Assembly: GCF_000699445.3 (NCBI RefSeq)
Contig: NC_067196.1
Coordinates: forward strand, 32,570,616-32,634,615
From: Schistosoma haematobium
Lineage: Eukaryota; Platyhelminthes; Trematoda; Strigeidida; Schistosomatidae
Direction: 5' to 3'
Length of the DNA: 64,000 nucleotides
Shown here: piece after piece, positions 47,713 through 58,900 of the stretch
Numbering within the stretch: the first letter of the stretch is position 1
Layout of the letters: every line of letters starts with the position of its first letter
Notes under the pieces: generated by a model
What the model was told of the DNA's origin: nothing
The model's input: the letters and a program-made list of their open reading frames with translations, nothing else
The model's database searches: none
Made by a program: the position numbers and the translations under genes

Positions 47713-49012
47713 TGAATCATTTGAATGTTCGTCGAAGCAAGAGAATTAGTTTCCATGATCATAGACAGTTCAGTTCATTAATTGTGTGTGGGCTGTGATA
47801 CTGCCCGGGTGCACAAACCGAAGCAGGTGGTTATCTTAGTGGGCCACACCCCGAGGCTTTGACCTAATAGTCTAACCCACAAGGCAGTAGGGCATCGTGA
47901 GGAGATGCAGTCCCATGGTAGCCGGTGACCGGAAATTGATTCATACGCCATTTGTTCCCGCAGGATACTGGAGCCCATGTGCACCATTGGTTTGGAATCC
48001 GGGTAAAGCGCCGGACATTCGCTTTTCGTCCTCTCATTTTCGTGAACAACACCCCTGCCACGAGAAGGCAGTGAGTAGGACTTCCCTGGCAGAGGCTGTA
48101 TACGCGTGGCCGTGTGAGAGTATTTCGAGAGGAAGGGCGAACCCACCCCGCTCTCGGCCATACCAGGGCATTTGTTTTATACGATATTTAACTGATTTAT
48201 AGACTTTTCACATATAAAACTCATTAATTACTTTGATTTTGTAGTTGTAGTGATTATGTGTTCCTTTAGTTGTTTTGACAATAATTTAGGATTTTCAGCA
48301 TATTGAACCCTAGTTATCTTACGTTGAATCTTTTAAAATTTATGGTATGCTTTTGTATTTGTAGGATCGTATTTTGTCCGAAGTTGTAGATCACAAGCCT
48401 TCAGTTAATATACCAGTTTCTACTAAACAAGTACATTTTGATAGACTGGCTCATTACTATAAGAAGACATTTAACTTAGATGATTCTCAACATCTGTATG
48501 GTTTGGTGATTTCCACAGGGACTCCACCGCCCCCACCCCCTCCTCCTATTCCTTCATTCTCCGGACATCCAGCGTCTTCAAACAGTCCGGTTGCTCCGTC
48601 GTACGATATCGAGAAGAATCCAGAAGATAATCCAACTCATCTATCTGGGTCTTTGGAATACTTCATACAACGCGATAACGAGATACGTGTGTGGCAAGAA
48701 ACGCGATCTTATGAACGAGAAAAACGTAACACTTCTCCATGGCATCACCGAGTTTCCAGTCAGCCTTACTTAAATACAAAGAAGTTTTGCACAATCTCTA
48801 AACATCCCTCAAAGTATTATAAAAATAATGAAGGCTTTTTCTTTTATCCTGATGTCGTTACTGGTCATTTCGACAATGTCGAACAAACCCTACTGCGCAT
48901 CAGAGATAGTTTGCAAGCTCAATTAGATCTAACTAAAGTGGGTTGTGCTTCACAAAAAATGAACTCAAACAACGATCGCTCATCAACAAACAATAACGGG
49001 GCTGTATGTTGA
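24071..49012 (+). CDS. KMT2E: KMT2E(MLL5)/SETD5-like PHD and SET domain protein
   Basis: Coding exons: 24071-24353, 24385-24466, 24501-25066, 25113-25531, 27828-28357, 28458-28564, 28598-28715, 29416-29882, 35634-36360, 37367-37483, 39211-40410, 41526-41888, 43068-43847 and 48365-49012. Every junction has GT/AG ends and every phase agrees, giving 2134 codons to the TGA at 49010-49012. The first exon or exons were not found; the first listed exon begins inside a codon. The order 'LPYNDHNY', PHD finger, SET domain, basic linker, ME-K-rich helix, 'KKRWL', 'VSLSEYRRR' and a proline-rich tail follows the KMT2E/SETD5 family. Family members are nuclear chromatin adaptors. The large introns hold LINE insertions. 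Confidence 0.9.
25905..26165 (+). repeat. tRNA-derived SINE-like repeat in intron
   Basis: A box-B-like 'ggttcgaaattc' near 25993 follows a tRNA-like segment. The tail 'accaagtaatacaaataaccctcacactt' aligns with the repeat at 2200-2395. It lies in the 2.3-kb intron between the PHD and SET exons. Confidence 0.55.
27828..29882 (+). CDS. KMT2E: SET-domain exons
   Basis: Exons 27828-28357, 28458-28564, 28598-28715 and 29416-29882. The SET fold is recognised from [63 protein letters not shown] and [15 protein letters not shown]. The usual NHxCxPN cofactor motif reads RRSCTPN, as in KMT2E/SETD5, where the domain is regarded as catalytically weak or inactive. A Cys-containing tail (CSCILKGC) follows in place of a clear post-SET motif. 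The 5.75-kb intron after this block holds an antisense LINE and a second fragment. Confidence 0.9.
30664..33885 (-). mobile_element. RTE-like LINE in SET/linker intron, antisense
   Basis: Reading the minus strand from 33885, a 5' leader (33700-33885) contains the Pro/Gly-rich leader common to this LINE type. The endonuclease (about 33625-32685) has [16 protein letters not shown] and [11 protein letters not shown]. The RT (32449-31529) has [45 protein letters not shown] and [10 protein letters not shown]. Then comes the FADD box ([10 protein letters not shown]) and a C-terminal region ending at 30671. The 3' tail is (TAAG)n. Stops and frameshifts break the frame, and the RT 'RQGC' reads RQCC. 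Confidence 0.9.
30671..33704 (-). pseudogene. Broken endonuclease-reverse transcriptase of the RTE-like LINE
   Basis: Three long pieces in order are 33356-32685 (endonuclease), 32449-31529 (RT fingers and palm) and 31525-30671 (palm after FADD plus C terminus). A shorter N-terminal piece lies at 33704-33498. The second and third pieces are separated only by a TAG where Trp fits. The second and first are joined across frameshifts at about 32450-32690. No functional protein is expected. Confidence 0.85.
33895..34470 (+). mobile_element. Degenerate RTE-like LINE C-terminal fragment
   Basis: The plus-strand frame 33871-34308 aligns by words with the C-terminal region of the RTE/SR2-type protein: [40 protein letters not shown] and so on, corresponding to the '[16 protein letters not shown]...[10 protein letters not shown]' area. 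It abuts the 5' end of the preceding element in opposite orientation. Confidence 0.65.
35634..37483 (+). CDS. KMT2E: Basic linker exons
   Basis: Exon 35634-36360 (phase 2 to phase 0) begins with [20 protein letters not shown] and contains an Arg/Gly-rich patch ([15 protein letters not shown]). Exon 37367-37483 has 39 codons with basic KR clusters ([14 protein letters not shown]), likely nuclear localisation signals. Low-complexity Ser/Lys/Glu sequence dominates, and no folded domain is seen. Confidence 0.85.
38240..38910 (-). mobile_element. RTE-like LINE C-terminal fragment, antisense
   Basis: The minus strand gives [64 protein letters not shown] and GNDGKSVD. These are the post-palm region of RTE/SR2-type LINEs. 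It contains stops near its end and lacks the catalytic RT part. It lies in the intron between exons 37367-37483 and 39211-40410. Confidence 0.8.
39211..40410 (+). CDS. KMT2E: Helical ME-K motif exon
   Basis: 400 codons in phase 0. It opens with [21 protein letters not shown], matching the 'SREDRKMEAI...ARMEKR' helix that follows the SET region in KMT2E/SETD5. About 200 residues later a second, similar segment occurs ([20 protein letters not shown]). The rest is acidic and Ser-rich. It ends in KKRWLSR, continued in the next exon. Confidence 0.88.
41526..41888 (+). CDS. KMT2E: 121-codon exon, 'PVNPKKR' region
   Basis: Phase 0 at both ends. It begins [14 protein letters not shown] and contains [15 protein letters not shown]; both blocks continue the family's KKRWL...PVNPKKR stretch. 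The rest is polar and acidic without a named domain. The downstream intron (41889-43067) contains a 0.5-kb deletion derivative of the SR2-like LINE. Confidence 0.85.
41957..42459 (-). mobile_element. Internally deleted SR2-like element (ends only)
   Basis: The left part (41957-42013) matches the 3' end of the SR2-like LINE at 44205-44270 (tttgaacacat..attggtac...gcgccacacaa). From about 42020 it matches the far 5' end at 47780-48171 (gtgtgggctgtgatactg...cagggcat). About 3.5 kb of coding sequence is missing between them. One extra stretch of about 38 bp occurs near 42255-42292. Confidence 0.8.
43068..43847 (+). CDS. KMT2E: 260-codon exon with 'VSLSEYRRR' motif
   Basis: Begins [20 protein letters not shown], followed by [14 protein letters not shown], the KMT2E/SETD5 'KVSL.EYRKR' motif. 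It is then Pro/Ser-rich with an Asp/Glu run ([13 protein letters not shown]). Donor CAA/GTGAGT. The following 4.5-kb intron contains a nearly intact antisense SR2-like LINE. Confidence 0.87.
44441..47491 (-). pseudogene. SR2-like endonuclease/reverse transcriptase, single nonsense codon
   Basis: Two long frames, 47491-46115 (458 aa) and 46066-44441 (541 aa), are in the same phase and are divided by one TGA at 46117-46115, where Trp fits the family. The first has an apurinic-like endonuclease ([55 protein letters not shown]). The second has [68 protein letters not shown] and catalytic [10 protein letters not shown]. The usual GVRQGC reads GVRWGC. Apart from these the copy looks intact and recent. 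Confidence 0.9.
47629..47710. repeat. (AAT)n microsatellite
   Basis: About 27 uninterrupted AAT units lie inside the 5' leader of the SR2-like LINE. Apparent poly-Asn and poly-Ile frames here are artefacts of the repeat. Confidence 0.98.
48365..49012 (+). CDS. KMT2E: Last coding exon, proline-rich
   Basis: Starts [11 protein letters not shown] after a TTGTAG acceptor and carries [20 protein letters not shown] and an uninterrupted proline run ([11 protein letters not shown]). It ends NNNGAVC and stop TGA. A GT at the GCT/GTATGT near the stop could in principle be a donor, but no good downstream exon is seen. Confidence 0.8.
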   Translation, partial: DRILSEVVDHKPSVNIPVSTKQVHFDRLAHYYKKTFNLDDSQHLYGLVISTGTPPPPPPPPIPSFSGHPASSNSPVAPSYDIEKNPEDNPTHLSGSLEYFIQRDNEIRVWQETRSYEREKRNTSPWHHRVSSQPYLNTKKFCTISKHPSKYYKNNEGFFFYPDVVTGHFDNVEQTLLRIRDSLQAQLDLTKVGCASQKMNSNNDRSSTNNNGAVC

Positions 49013-51183
49013 TCTTAATATGTAGCAGATTATCCAACTATTTGATACTACAATGTATACATAAACACGGATCACTTACAATCTTTTCTGACATTAAATC
49101 CAATCATTTTCAGTTAATGGTGATTTTTTTGTGACCTGGGTTTTCATATTATCTTATTCTCGTTCAATAATCTCAGAGTTCTCTATCCCCAGACCCAGTT
49201 TATCTAAGCATTTTTGTACAGATTCTTATTTTGATACATTAAGTTTATCTAAACCAATGTCATATTTTTCATCTTAAGTAACATTTTAAATTTTGTAAAT
49301 AACCTACGAACATACTATGTTATGGTTATCAAGCCTTCCACAGAGAATTCACTTAAATTGTTGATTCATGTATGTATCTTGCTTGTGTATCTTCTATTCT
49401 TTTATCAACATACCTCATTATCTTGGTGCTCCAGTAGATTGCCGGTTTTCAAATGTACCATAATATCCGGTAATCAGTTTTTATTGGACAACAGTCCAAT
49501 TAATACTTTTTAGCTGTACAACGAACTATTTCCTAATTATATATCAAAGTATATTCATATAAATGCCAATCATGTATTGGCGTGAACTGCTGTTCAACAT
49601 TTTAATAAATCAGTCATCTCATATTCATTACTATATTTAATTTCTTTAACCCTTTGCATTTCATATTGATATTAATATTCCAAAACTATTGATCCCGGTC
49701 GTTTTGTCATCACTTTCAAGTTACATGTAAAATTACTGCAGGCAGTTTCAGTATGCCTAAACGACTTTGTTTCAATTTGAAATCTTGTAAATCTTTGACT
49801 TTTTCATATGAATATTTTAATAATTTTACTCTGATTTGCGTTCGTTTAAATGAACATTTATCTTGTGTATGTTGTATAAATGAGGTATTATTTGTTTATT
49901 GTGCAAGTAATGAATGTTGTACATCTGTTTGATCGTATTTCCTGTCTTCGCCCGTAATTTGGTTCGTCATTGTTTCTTTTGATTTCATATGTCAAGGCAG
50001 CGGCTTCTTGTTCTTATTTCCTCTCATTTGTTCATGCTGATATATTTCTTCACATATATAGGAACTGCTTGATCTAATAAAATGCCGATAATATACATGT
50101 ATGTGATTTGAATTCTTGCCGAACTAAGTTTGTGATGGGAATTGTAAGTGCTACTTAGTCAGTTTCGTTTTGCGTACCAAGTTTTTGTCGGCAATTTTTA
50201 AACAGCTAAAATTAAAAACGTCTTTAGAATCACTTATCGGGAATAATGCATATATTTTGCAATTATTTTATATTACACTGGAAATTGTAATTTGATTGTC
50301 ATTAAAGGAACAACTATCAGTGATGATTGAGAATTGTTGTGTACGCATTTTCTTCGATTTTGTAGGCTTATAAAGCTTAGAATATTTTTTCAAGCGACAA
50401 TCATTATTGTATTTGGAATGCTTTTAACTCCAAGAAATTATGAAATTACTGCTTGTAAGTTACCACCGCAGGTTATTAAAATCAGTCAGTTTCGTAGATA
50501 TCTACGCGAAATAAACAATAGGTTATGTGGAGTTTACCGAAAGATCTCACTTATCATTCTTCTAAATTTAGATTTAATTCTTATTTCGCTAGTCAGAATT
50601 GAACATTCAGTTTAATTCACTATTAGTGGATTTGTTCATTTTAGTAATTGAGACGCTTCTTGAATGCCCAACTAATAGTTACTCTCTATTAGAGCTTAGG
50701 AAAACCAGAAAAATTATTTGTCTTAGTACTCGTATACTGTTCTTCATGAACAATCCTTTTTGTGCCTAGTTTAAAAGGAATATCATAGGTGTTAATGTGT
50801 ACTGAACAAATTTGATTCTGTCTTATTCCATAAAACTTGTTTAGTAGCACAACTACAAAGGTACGACATAGATGTTAGCCATACTCGAACTATTGTGTTC
50901 TTATTTTTATGTAAAGTAATATTTATATATCCCTATAGATCTGGTGAAAAGTGTGATCTTTGTCTTATTGGAATCTTACCATATTCGAATCCCCCATCTT
51001 CCTAACGTTTAAAATTGACGAAATTAGATTTTATTTTATATTATAGTGAACAATACTTCAGTGAAAAGCATTATTGTTACTTTGTAATCGAAATTATATA
51101 CTTTTGGTTATCAGTTATAATGAAATTTAAAGAAAAATGTCACTGATATTGTTTGTTATGCACTCGACTGCTGTATATGTTGA
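49013..51183. other. Convergent 3' flanks of two genes
   Basis: The region lies between the stop of the KMT2E/SETD5-like gene (49012) and the stop of the glycosyltransferase gene (51184). AATAAA-type signals occur on the plus strand near 49603 and 50078, and on the minus strand near 51035. It is AT-rich, and no other gene is recognised. Confidence 0.6.
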
Positions 51184-51342
51184 TTATACACTAGAATATA
51201 TATGTTGGATTACGTGTGAATATGATTTCGCTTGATATCCTCTTTGGAATTCTTTGCCTCCCATAAACTCTTCCCCTGCGAAAATTAGTTGTTTCTTTAT
51301 TTCAGGATTTTCTTCTAGATAAGTTAGACATTCTCCCAGCTC
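51184..51342 (-). CDS. GLT1D1: GLT1D1-like last exon
   Basis: 53 codons including the stop, after acceptor 'tgtattcag'. [19 protein letters not shown] and the following helix ([17 protein letters not shown]) match the C-terminal helices that close GT-B enzymes. Phase 0 with the exon ending at 54154. Confidence 0.75.
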   Translation of the reverse strand, partial: ELGECLTYLEENPEIKKQLIFAGEEFMGGKEFQRGYQAKSYSHVIQHIYSSV

Positions 51343-54300
51343 CTGAATACATAAAACAGACCCTTTATTTTGTGTAAATGAATACAAATTCTATTAAATT
51401 TAACAACCAAAATTCATTAAGTATCTCTAAAGTGAAGCTTTGTAAAATGGATATAATCATGTATACTTTTTAAACATTTTACCATATACGAGGCTAATAA
51501 TTAATCAAAACGATTTCATCCATATTGAGTTAGGTATTTCTGTACAAGTTGACTAGCTTTATCCTACTGTTAAAATTTGTGACCACATGTTTACATTGGA
51601 TTAATTTCTGGAGTGGAACACAACCAACCATTTTTCCTATCATAATTAGATAAGCGATATGGTAGAATAGCTGGAAGTAATTCAAATGGTTGTTGGAAGT
51701 TTAAGCGGTTTTAAAAAAGCAGATACGCTTACCGATTTACAAATTCAGAGTTAGAAGATAAAACTTATAACTAATCTACTTGTGGCAGGATTTTAAAGTA
51801 TGGTTTCCATGAGAAGTTATAAATTTTATGTTGTTTGTTTACTATTAGTAGTACACGATATTTTTGACCATTAATTAATGAAATGAAGTAACTCTAACTA
51901 AACACCTGTTGAAAACTAACGATTACTCTCTAAATTTACTGAAATATATATGTATGTTTCAAAGTCTTGGTCCAAATAGAGTGCATTCCGTGTCACATGC
52001 GTCATTGATGGGTTGTTGAATATTTCCGTTACTTGGATGAAAATCCTAGTTATTCATGTGATTTCGTTTTTAATAGAATATCAAGCTATTGGTCTAGAAA
52101 TATCGATCTGTGATAAAGAAACTATTTGTATGATTCAGCTTGGAAAGAAAGATCATTCATAAGTATTGGATGTCACACAATGTACTACAAATAGTCGTAC
52201 TTGTAATGTTTCGAAAGGCTATGTTAGATTTATGAGATCAGTTATCAGCGGGTCACTATAAAGTATCTAGTTGTTTATTTGACAGATTCGGGAATGTGTA
52301 TGATGGTCCAGTGTTGTCCTGGAGCCAGCGATGAGAATTAGTTTAAGAATCGGTAACATCAGCACTTCGTAGATGTACATGTCTCATAAAATAAGTGCGA
52401 TGAATCATCAACCATCGATGATTATTGCTGTCACCGTTTCCATAATAAGATGAAGAACATTGATTAATCCCACATAGTCTGAAACTTATAGAAGTGTTTG
52501 GGATTATTTTACCGCTTTTGTGTACAGTGACAAGAATTTTCTTGATACATATTAATTAGTATATAGAGTCGTTGCGGTATTGGAAATAATTTAAAACGAT
52601 AAGAATCATACATAAGTTTGTCATTTTAAATTAACGAGAAGGAAGAACATTGCTATTAATCTAATAAAAACTACCTATTGCAGGGAAAGTCTTAAATCCT
52701 TTCCATGGCAGATAGCTTCTGGAAGTCCTACATTTAAATATTGAAGTTAGTTTTTTTTAAAATCATCTGTAATTACTTGGTATGTCATATAATTCGTTGC
52801 TATGTTGATTCTGGCTGAGATTCTAGATTTATACATCACTTGGCGTCACTGTTAGGATAAAATCTGGAGCACTTATTCGCCAAAAGAGGGAACAATTACA
52901 TTAATAAGTAAACATATCGACTCATAATGTTGGCTACAGGACGAATAAGTTGAGAGAAAACTACGCACGTCCAAACCAAGACATGATATCTGTTCATGAA
53001 GTCACCGTTTGCTGAACTGGGTCGCACTAGGAGGTGCAGACCGCCAGGTTGGAGTCATAGCGATTATCTTAACTGGTAGTTGATATGGCTCAGAATCCGT
53101 TCGTGTAGAGAACAATTTTTTTATTTCATTCTCTAAATATTCACTTACGCCTGTTACAGTTCATAGACGAGCGTAGGCCGCCCACAAACATTCTCCATCC
53201 AACTCTATCCTGGAATATCCTTCCCAGCTGCTATTCATCATTTTCATGTCTAACTCCAATTCCCAACACAGTGTGTTCCCTGGTCTTCCTCCTTCCCGTT
53301 TACCTTCAACATTCCAAGTCAATGTTTGCCTCGTGATGCAGTTTAACGATCTCCTCAATGTGTGTCCTGTCCACCTCCAACATCTTTTCCTAATTTCCTT
53401 TCCAGCTGGAAGCTGGTTTGTTCTATCCCACAATAGACCGTTGATGATGGAATCCGGCCAACGAACATTGAGCATCTTCAGTAGACAAGTATTTATAAAT
53501 ACTTGTACATTCTTGACGATAGTTGTAGTAGTTGTCCAAGTTTCAGCTCCGTACAGTAGGACTGTGTTGACGTTCGTATTGAAGATTCTGACTTTGATAT
53601 TGGTTGACAGTTGTTTTGAGTCCCATTTGTTCTTCGACTGTAGGAGTCCTGTTGTTGTGTTTGCCAATCCTTGCCTTTACGTGTGATCGGATCCTCCTTG
53701 TTCATCGACGATACTGTCCAGGTAGGTGGAAGTTTCCACCTGTTCTCGAGTTTCTCCATCAAGTGTGATTGGTTTTGTTGGTGTTCTGTGTGTTGTATTT
53801 GAGTATCTTGGTTTTTCACTTGTGTATGTTGAGTCCTGTTGATACAGAGACAGCTGCTACACTGGTTGTCTTCACCTGCATTTGTTGGTGTGTGTGTGAT
53901 AGAGGATGTAGGTCATTTGCGAAGTGCAAATCATCTAGTTGCATCTGTATGTCTTCAGCTTTAGCATTACTTGGCATTTGGAATTCATCCTTTCCTTTCA
54001 GTCTTCCTTAATATTTAGTCTTTCTCACAATCAATCATACTACTATGGCATCACAACGATTTGTAATTTAATGAGGGTAGAAGATTTTTCACTTAGGATT
54101 AACACTTTGAAAATAAGTGATTATCGTAGATACTAATTGCACTTAATACTTACCTTGGATGTTCTGAATACCAACCCATTTTTTCTATGTTTGATAAGAT
54201 CACAGTTACCTGGATTTTCTCTCACCACAACCGGAACTCCAAGAGACATAGCCTGTGTATATAAAAAAAAGACGATTTCTATAATTTCCTAGAACTAGTT

Positions 54301-55865
54301 ACTTTGTGATATAAAAATAAATAGACTTGTTAAAAGACCCGAAACATGAACCGTTCAAATTTCTTGAAAGTTTTCTGATACTCATAATTCTGGTTAAACT
54401 GTTTCGAATTTTTCTGTGGTTTGCCTACTATTCTCGTGCGATTAATCTTATTCAGAGTTTATAGTTCCTTATTCTTTTCACAGATTTTCTTTACAATTTA
54501 ATCTTTAGACTGATCTTTGTTTATTGTTGCAAATGTTTAATCATTCATGGTAGATTGGACAACGATCTTATTGACATATTTTATCAGTGATATTAGTGTT
54601 AAAAAGTTTGTCATGTTTGACGAATATAAGTTCGCTCACATTATGTGACTGTTTCGAATGGATTTTCATTCACGACTTTATTAATGCCATCTTATCAACT
54701 CGACACAATGATAGGTCAGCTGAGGATATTTGCTAAAACTAATAAATCGGTGAGTTCGTAAACTTTCGTCAATTAAGGTGATTGATCAACCACTACCTAT
54801 CCCTAAGTGTTGTGACAGTTATTATAGAAGTAGACTGTAAAAAGACTGCGTAGTCTGATCAATATCAAAGAACAGTCTATGAGGTCTTTGTCTACTAGTT
54901 TTAGCCCTATCAGTGCATATCGATTTCTTGATTAGCGTTTTTTAAGATAGCTGTAATTTAACATTGAGCAGTTCAAGTGAAAATATTAAGAATTAGTCTT
55001 AATGGTAGAGATGCATTAATTCTCTATATTTAAGCACTAAGCCTGTCATTATTCCATAGTTCTTATTTCAATAATATTCGGTTAAACAAACTCATATTTA
55101 CACAGAAAATGTGACAGGGCTTAAAAAGATACAGGATACCTGGGAGCTGTACATTCTAGATGTCTATTTATTTATTTATTTCACATGATTTGTAAGTTTG
55201 TTTATCTTTTCGCGATTGGTAAACAGGTTTAAAAGCGTTTTTCATTTACAAACCTTGACATCACTTTCAAAGGAGGAAATCGCTTGATAAATAGATGATA
55301 ATAGTAGTTTGAATAGTTATACAACTATGTACACATACATACCTCCATTACAGCCAAAGACTGGCCTTCACTGATTGAACAATTGATCAGTGCTTGAGAG
55401 CTAAGCATTAATGAATGCAATTCTTTTTGTGTTAATGAATCACATCGATGTACAACTTTCCTGAAATTTAAAGAGAAAACTTGAAGATAATTGACTATCA
55501 AACATGAATACGTCAAGTATTAAAGGTGTTCCGTATATCAGATTTCATCTCATAACAATTTGGGAACTAAAATTAAAATAGAAACTCTCATAATATTGTT
55601 AGTTTCAGTAAAAAATTTAACACACATGGTTCTATAGTTAAACTGACTTCAATAATAGAAATTTACTATTATTATCAGATAAAGTGGAAAGTTCATTTAT
55701 CTACATTTTAAGTTGTCAGTTTCTGTCAAAAAACACCTATTATAGTTCACATCTTAATTGTGATAACGGTTCATCAAGTCTATCTACCATTATTAACCGA
55801 ATAATTTGTACAGAATTTACAAATTCAGTTCATTCACTGTTCAGTCTATAAAGTAATCATGTTGT

Positions 55866-55931
<66 letters not shown>

Positions 55932-58900
55932 TACCAAAAAACACTGGCTGAAAATCACCACATAGTTTAAGTAAGTTTGATAAAAATATAAGAATATGTA
56001 TGATTGTTATTAGAGCAGTTATGCTAGTCTGACTTATCCATTAATTATTTGATACTCACAGGGAGCCATGTATAATTAAACCTGATAAATATCAGTATTT
56101 CGATCAATTCGATTTATCATTTCCTAATACAAAATGCTAAAAAAGAAAATTTCGTCAGTAATATTAGTATATATTACAAAACTTTGAAATAAGGATTCTC
56201 TAACATTGTATACATGCTCTAAAGTGATTTATCCATTTAATCAAAATATCCTATTAAAAAACAAATACGTCAGGTTATTTGTGTTAAAGTCTGTCATTTT
56301 AGTAGAATTAGAAATGATAAAGACACTTTTTCTGAATCACAGAGTGCTATTTCTAGAGATGGTATCGTAAATTTAATTCCTTTGACTTGTTGGAAAAGTG
56401 TTTTCGGCAGTGATCCGATAATTAGTCATAGAACTACCGGTTTATTATTGTTTTTCTATTGAGCGTTATGCTCCACAATGATAAGTTTACTATTTTTTCG
56501 AGTATCAGTGTTATTGATTTCCCTTTGCTGTAATAAAGAACATACTATTTATAGATAACACACAAGTTTTCGTGTAAAGAATGAGAAGATACGATAACAT
56601 AAATAACACAAGATAATTCCCCTTGTACGTGTAATTTTATTTCATTTGTCTGTTTTCTTTGACTTTTATGACTGCATAGATCCTCAATTAACCTTCGTTA
56701 CTGTCTTATCTTTTATTACAGTACATCATACAGTTTACTTATTTTTGAATTATGATTTGTAGACTTCTGTGTTTATCAGTACTATCATTTAGATAAACTA
56801 ATTGATAAATAAACGGGGATTTATCAGCATATCTGTCATTGTCACAATTTTTTATACTTATAACAAACTATAGTTATTGACATCACTCTTAGTTGAATAG
56901 GTATGGCATTTCTTAGGTTGGATCTCTGATCACATGTACATGAAGTTCGTGTATACAATGATCTCTTTGTCTTTTCAAAAATATTCCCTTTTTTCATATA
57001 AATACAGTAATATGTATTTTATAGTATCATAATAGTTGTCAAAACAGTTCAGTGCTTTTATTACATTTTGAGTGAGGTAAAATTTTCATTCATATAAAAA
57101 TTTAATTTCAATTAATCAATAAATAAAGCAGTTTTATTCGCCTTCTCAAATGTCAGGTACGTGAAGACTGACTGGTGTGGACCAATCAATAAACAGGGTT
57201 TATTTCTTCTTTGATTGGTTGTTGTATGTGTATATTATATTTGAACATATGATTGTTAGCTTTTTTTTCAACGTACCATACGGTGTTTCCTAAATACAAT
57301 TTTGTAATGTTTGCCGTATACAATCATAATGAAGAATTCCAGTAATTGTCGTAGGAAGAAAAAATTGACATTATTCTTCCCATCCTTGATATTATTAATG
57401 AATAAAGAGTACAGTTGAAGTAGGCATATAAAAATCAAATATCCATGTTGATCTCAGGCTAAAACTATTAATCACATTTGAAAATTTAACTAATATCCTC
57501 GCTTTGAAACTTATAATTTATTATTGGGAAATTATATTTTTTTTGAACTAATTGAATATCTGTATACATAAAGTGCAGTTATGCCATAATTGTTTTATTG
57601 AATTAACAAAAATCTTCAATATGATTTTGATGATGACAACTTTAAAAAATCTTCGCAACAAAAAAATTGATGGATAGAGTTGGAAATTAGACCTAGCCTT
57701 GAATATCAAGCTGTTCAGTTAAAATGAAGTCGATTCATGCTAATCTTATTCAGCATACATAGATTATGATGTAGTACAAAACGCTTTGCCGAAACTTTCT
57801 AATGCTTCATCTGACTTTATTTCATCAAATATATTAGTGTAGTTGAATAACTTAAAAAGAATATTATAATAATGTCTCAACGCTTTAAATATGGCCTAAT
57901 TGTAATACATTATATCATAGAGTCATTTATAATTTCTTCCAAGTTTTCTGTTACAGAATTTAAGAATTTATTACTTAAAATAATCACAGGCGAAGAAAAA
58001 ATCATACATTGTAAAATCCGATATAGAATGTCATAATCTGTGTCCAATAATTAGATTGAAGTATTTTATTTCAAATAGTATTTTACAAAAACAGGACTAT
58101 TTTTACTGCGTGTTTGTTATATGTGAAAAAAAAAGAAATTTTCCCACTTAGTCAAAAAGCTATGGTAACATTTAATTAGATTCAGCCCAATTTTAATCAA
58201 TTTCGGGTAGTATTTATATTGTTGGGTAAGATATTCAGTTGTATTTTGGTATATCACTAAAGAAAAAAATCATCAGTTATCACTGTGCAAGCCGAGTAGA
58301 GTTGATAGTAATTGTATATTTAACTTTCCAAATGTACAAGAAAATGTTACAAAAATGCCATTTTAGAAAACAATCTTGTTGGTTCTGTTTAGTCTAAATG
58401 AATGAAAGAAATCCATTGGGAATAAAATTGTTAATTTAATTTAATTATTCGTAAACTATTGAATTAAGAGAATTGACTATCGTTCTTTTTTATCCATAAT
58501 AATATTATCTATATGATAATCTATCATACTTATTAATTTATCATTAGGAATTTGTTTCGCAATAAGTAACTAAAAAATATTACCATATATCATTGTTACA
58601 GAACTCATATAAACTTTCAAACTTCTAAAGTCAGCTATAATCAAAATAAAGCGTTGCACAAACCCACGTCAGATCAAGCTTTCAAGTTATTAAAAAATAT
58701 AAGTTTCATGAATCATTATGTGATTGCTAATGTAGATACTTGAATAAACATCACTGAATCCTATCATAATTCCGTAAATTTTAAGGATATTTTATGTACA
58801 GTTGCTTGGTAGGTCAACTAATTAATATCAATATCCTTTAATTATTTTTTATTAAATCTAAGTAATTTAAAGTTGGAAAAATAATACTTAAGCGATATGA

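Larger units (their letters stand above)
44192..48171 (-). mobile_element. Nearly intact SR2-like (RTE clade) LINE, antisense in intron
   Basis: The element runs on the minus strand from a 5' leader (48171-47500), through one long reading frame (47491-44441), to an A-rich 3' UTR and a (TAAA)n tail at 44192-44215. The total of about 3.98 kb is close to the published size of SR2. An (AAT)n array lies inside the leader. The coding frame has only one stop. It sits in the last large intron of the KMT2E/SETD5-like gene, antisense to it. Confidence 0.9.

Noticed and set aside
47499..47798. Poly-Ile and poly-Asn reading frames
   Set aside because: They are translations of the (AAT)n microsatellite in two frames and strands, not proteins.
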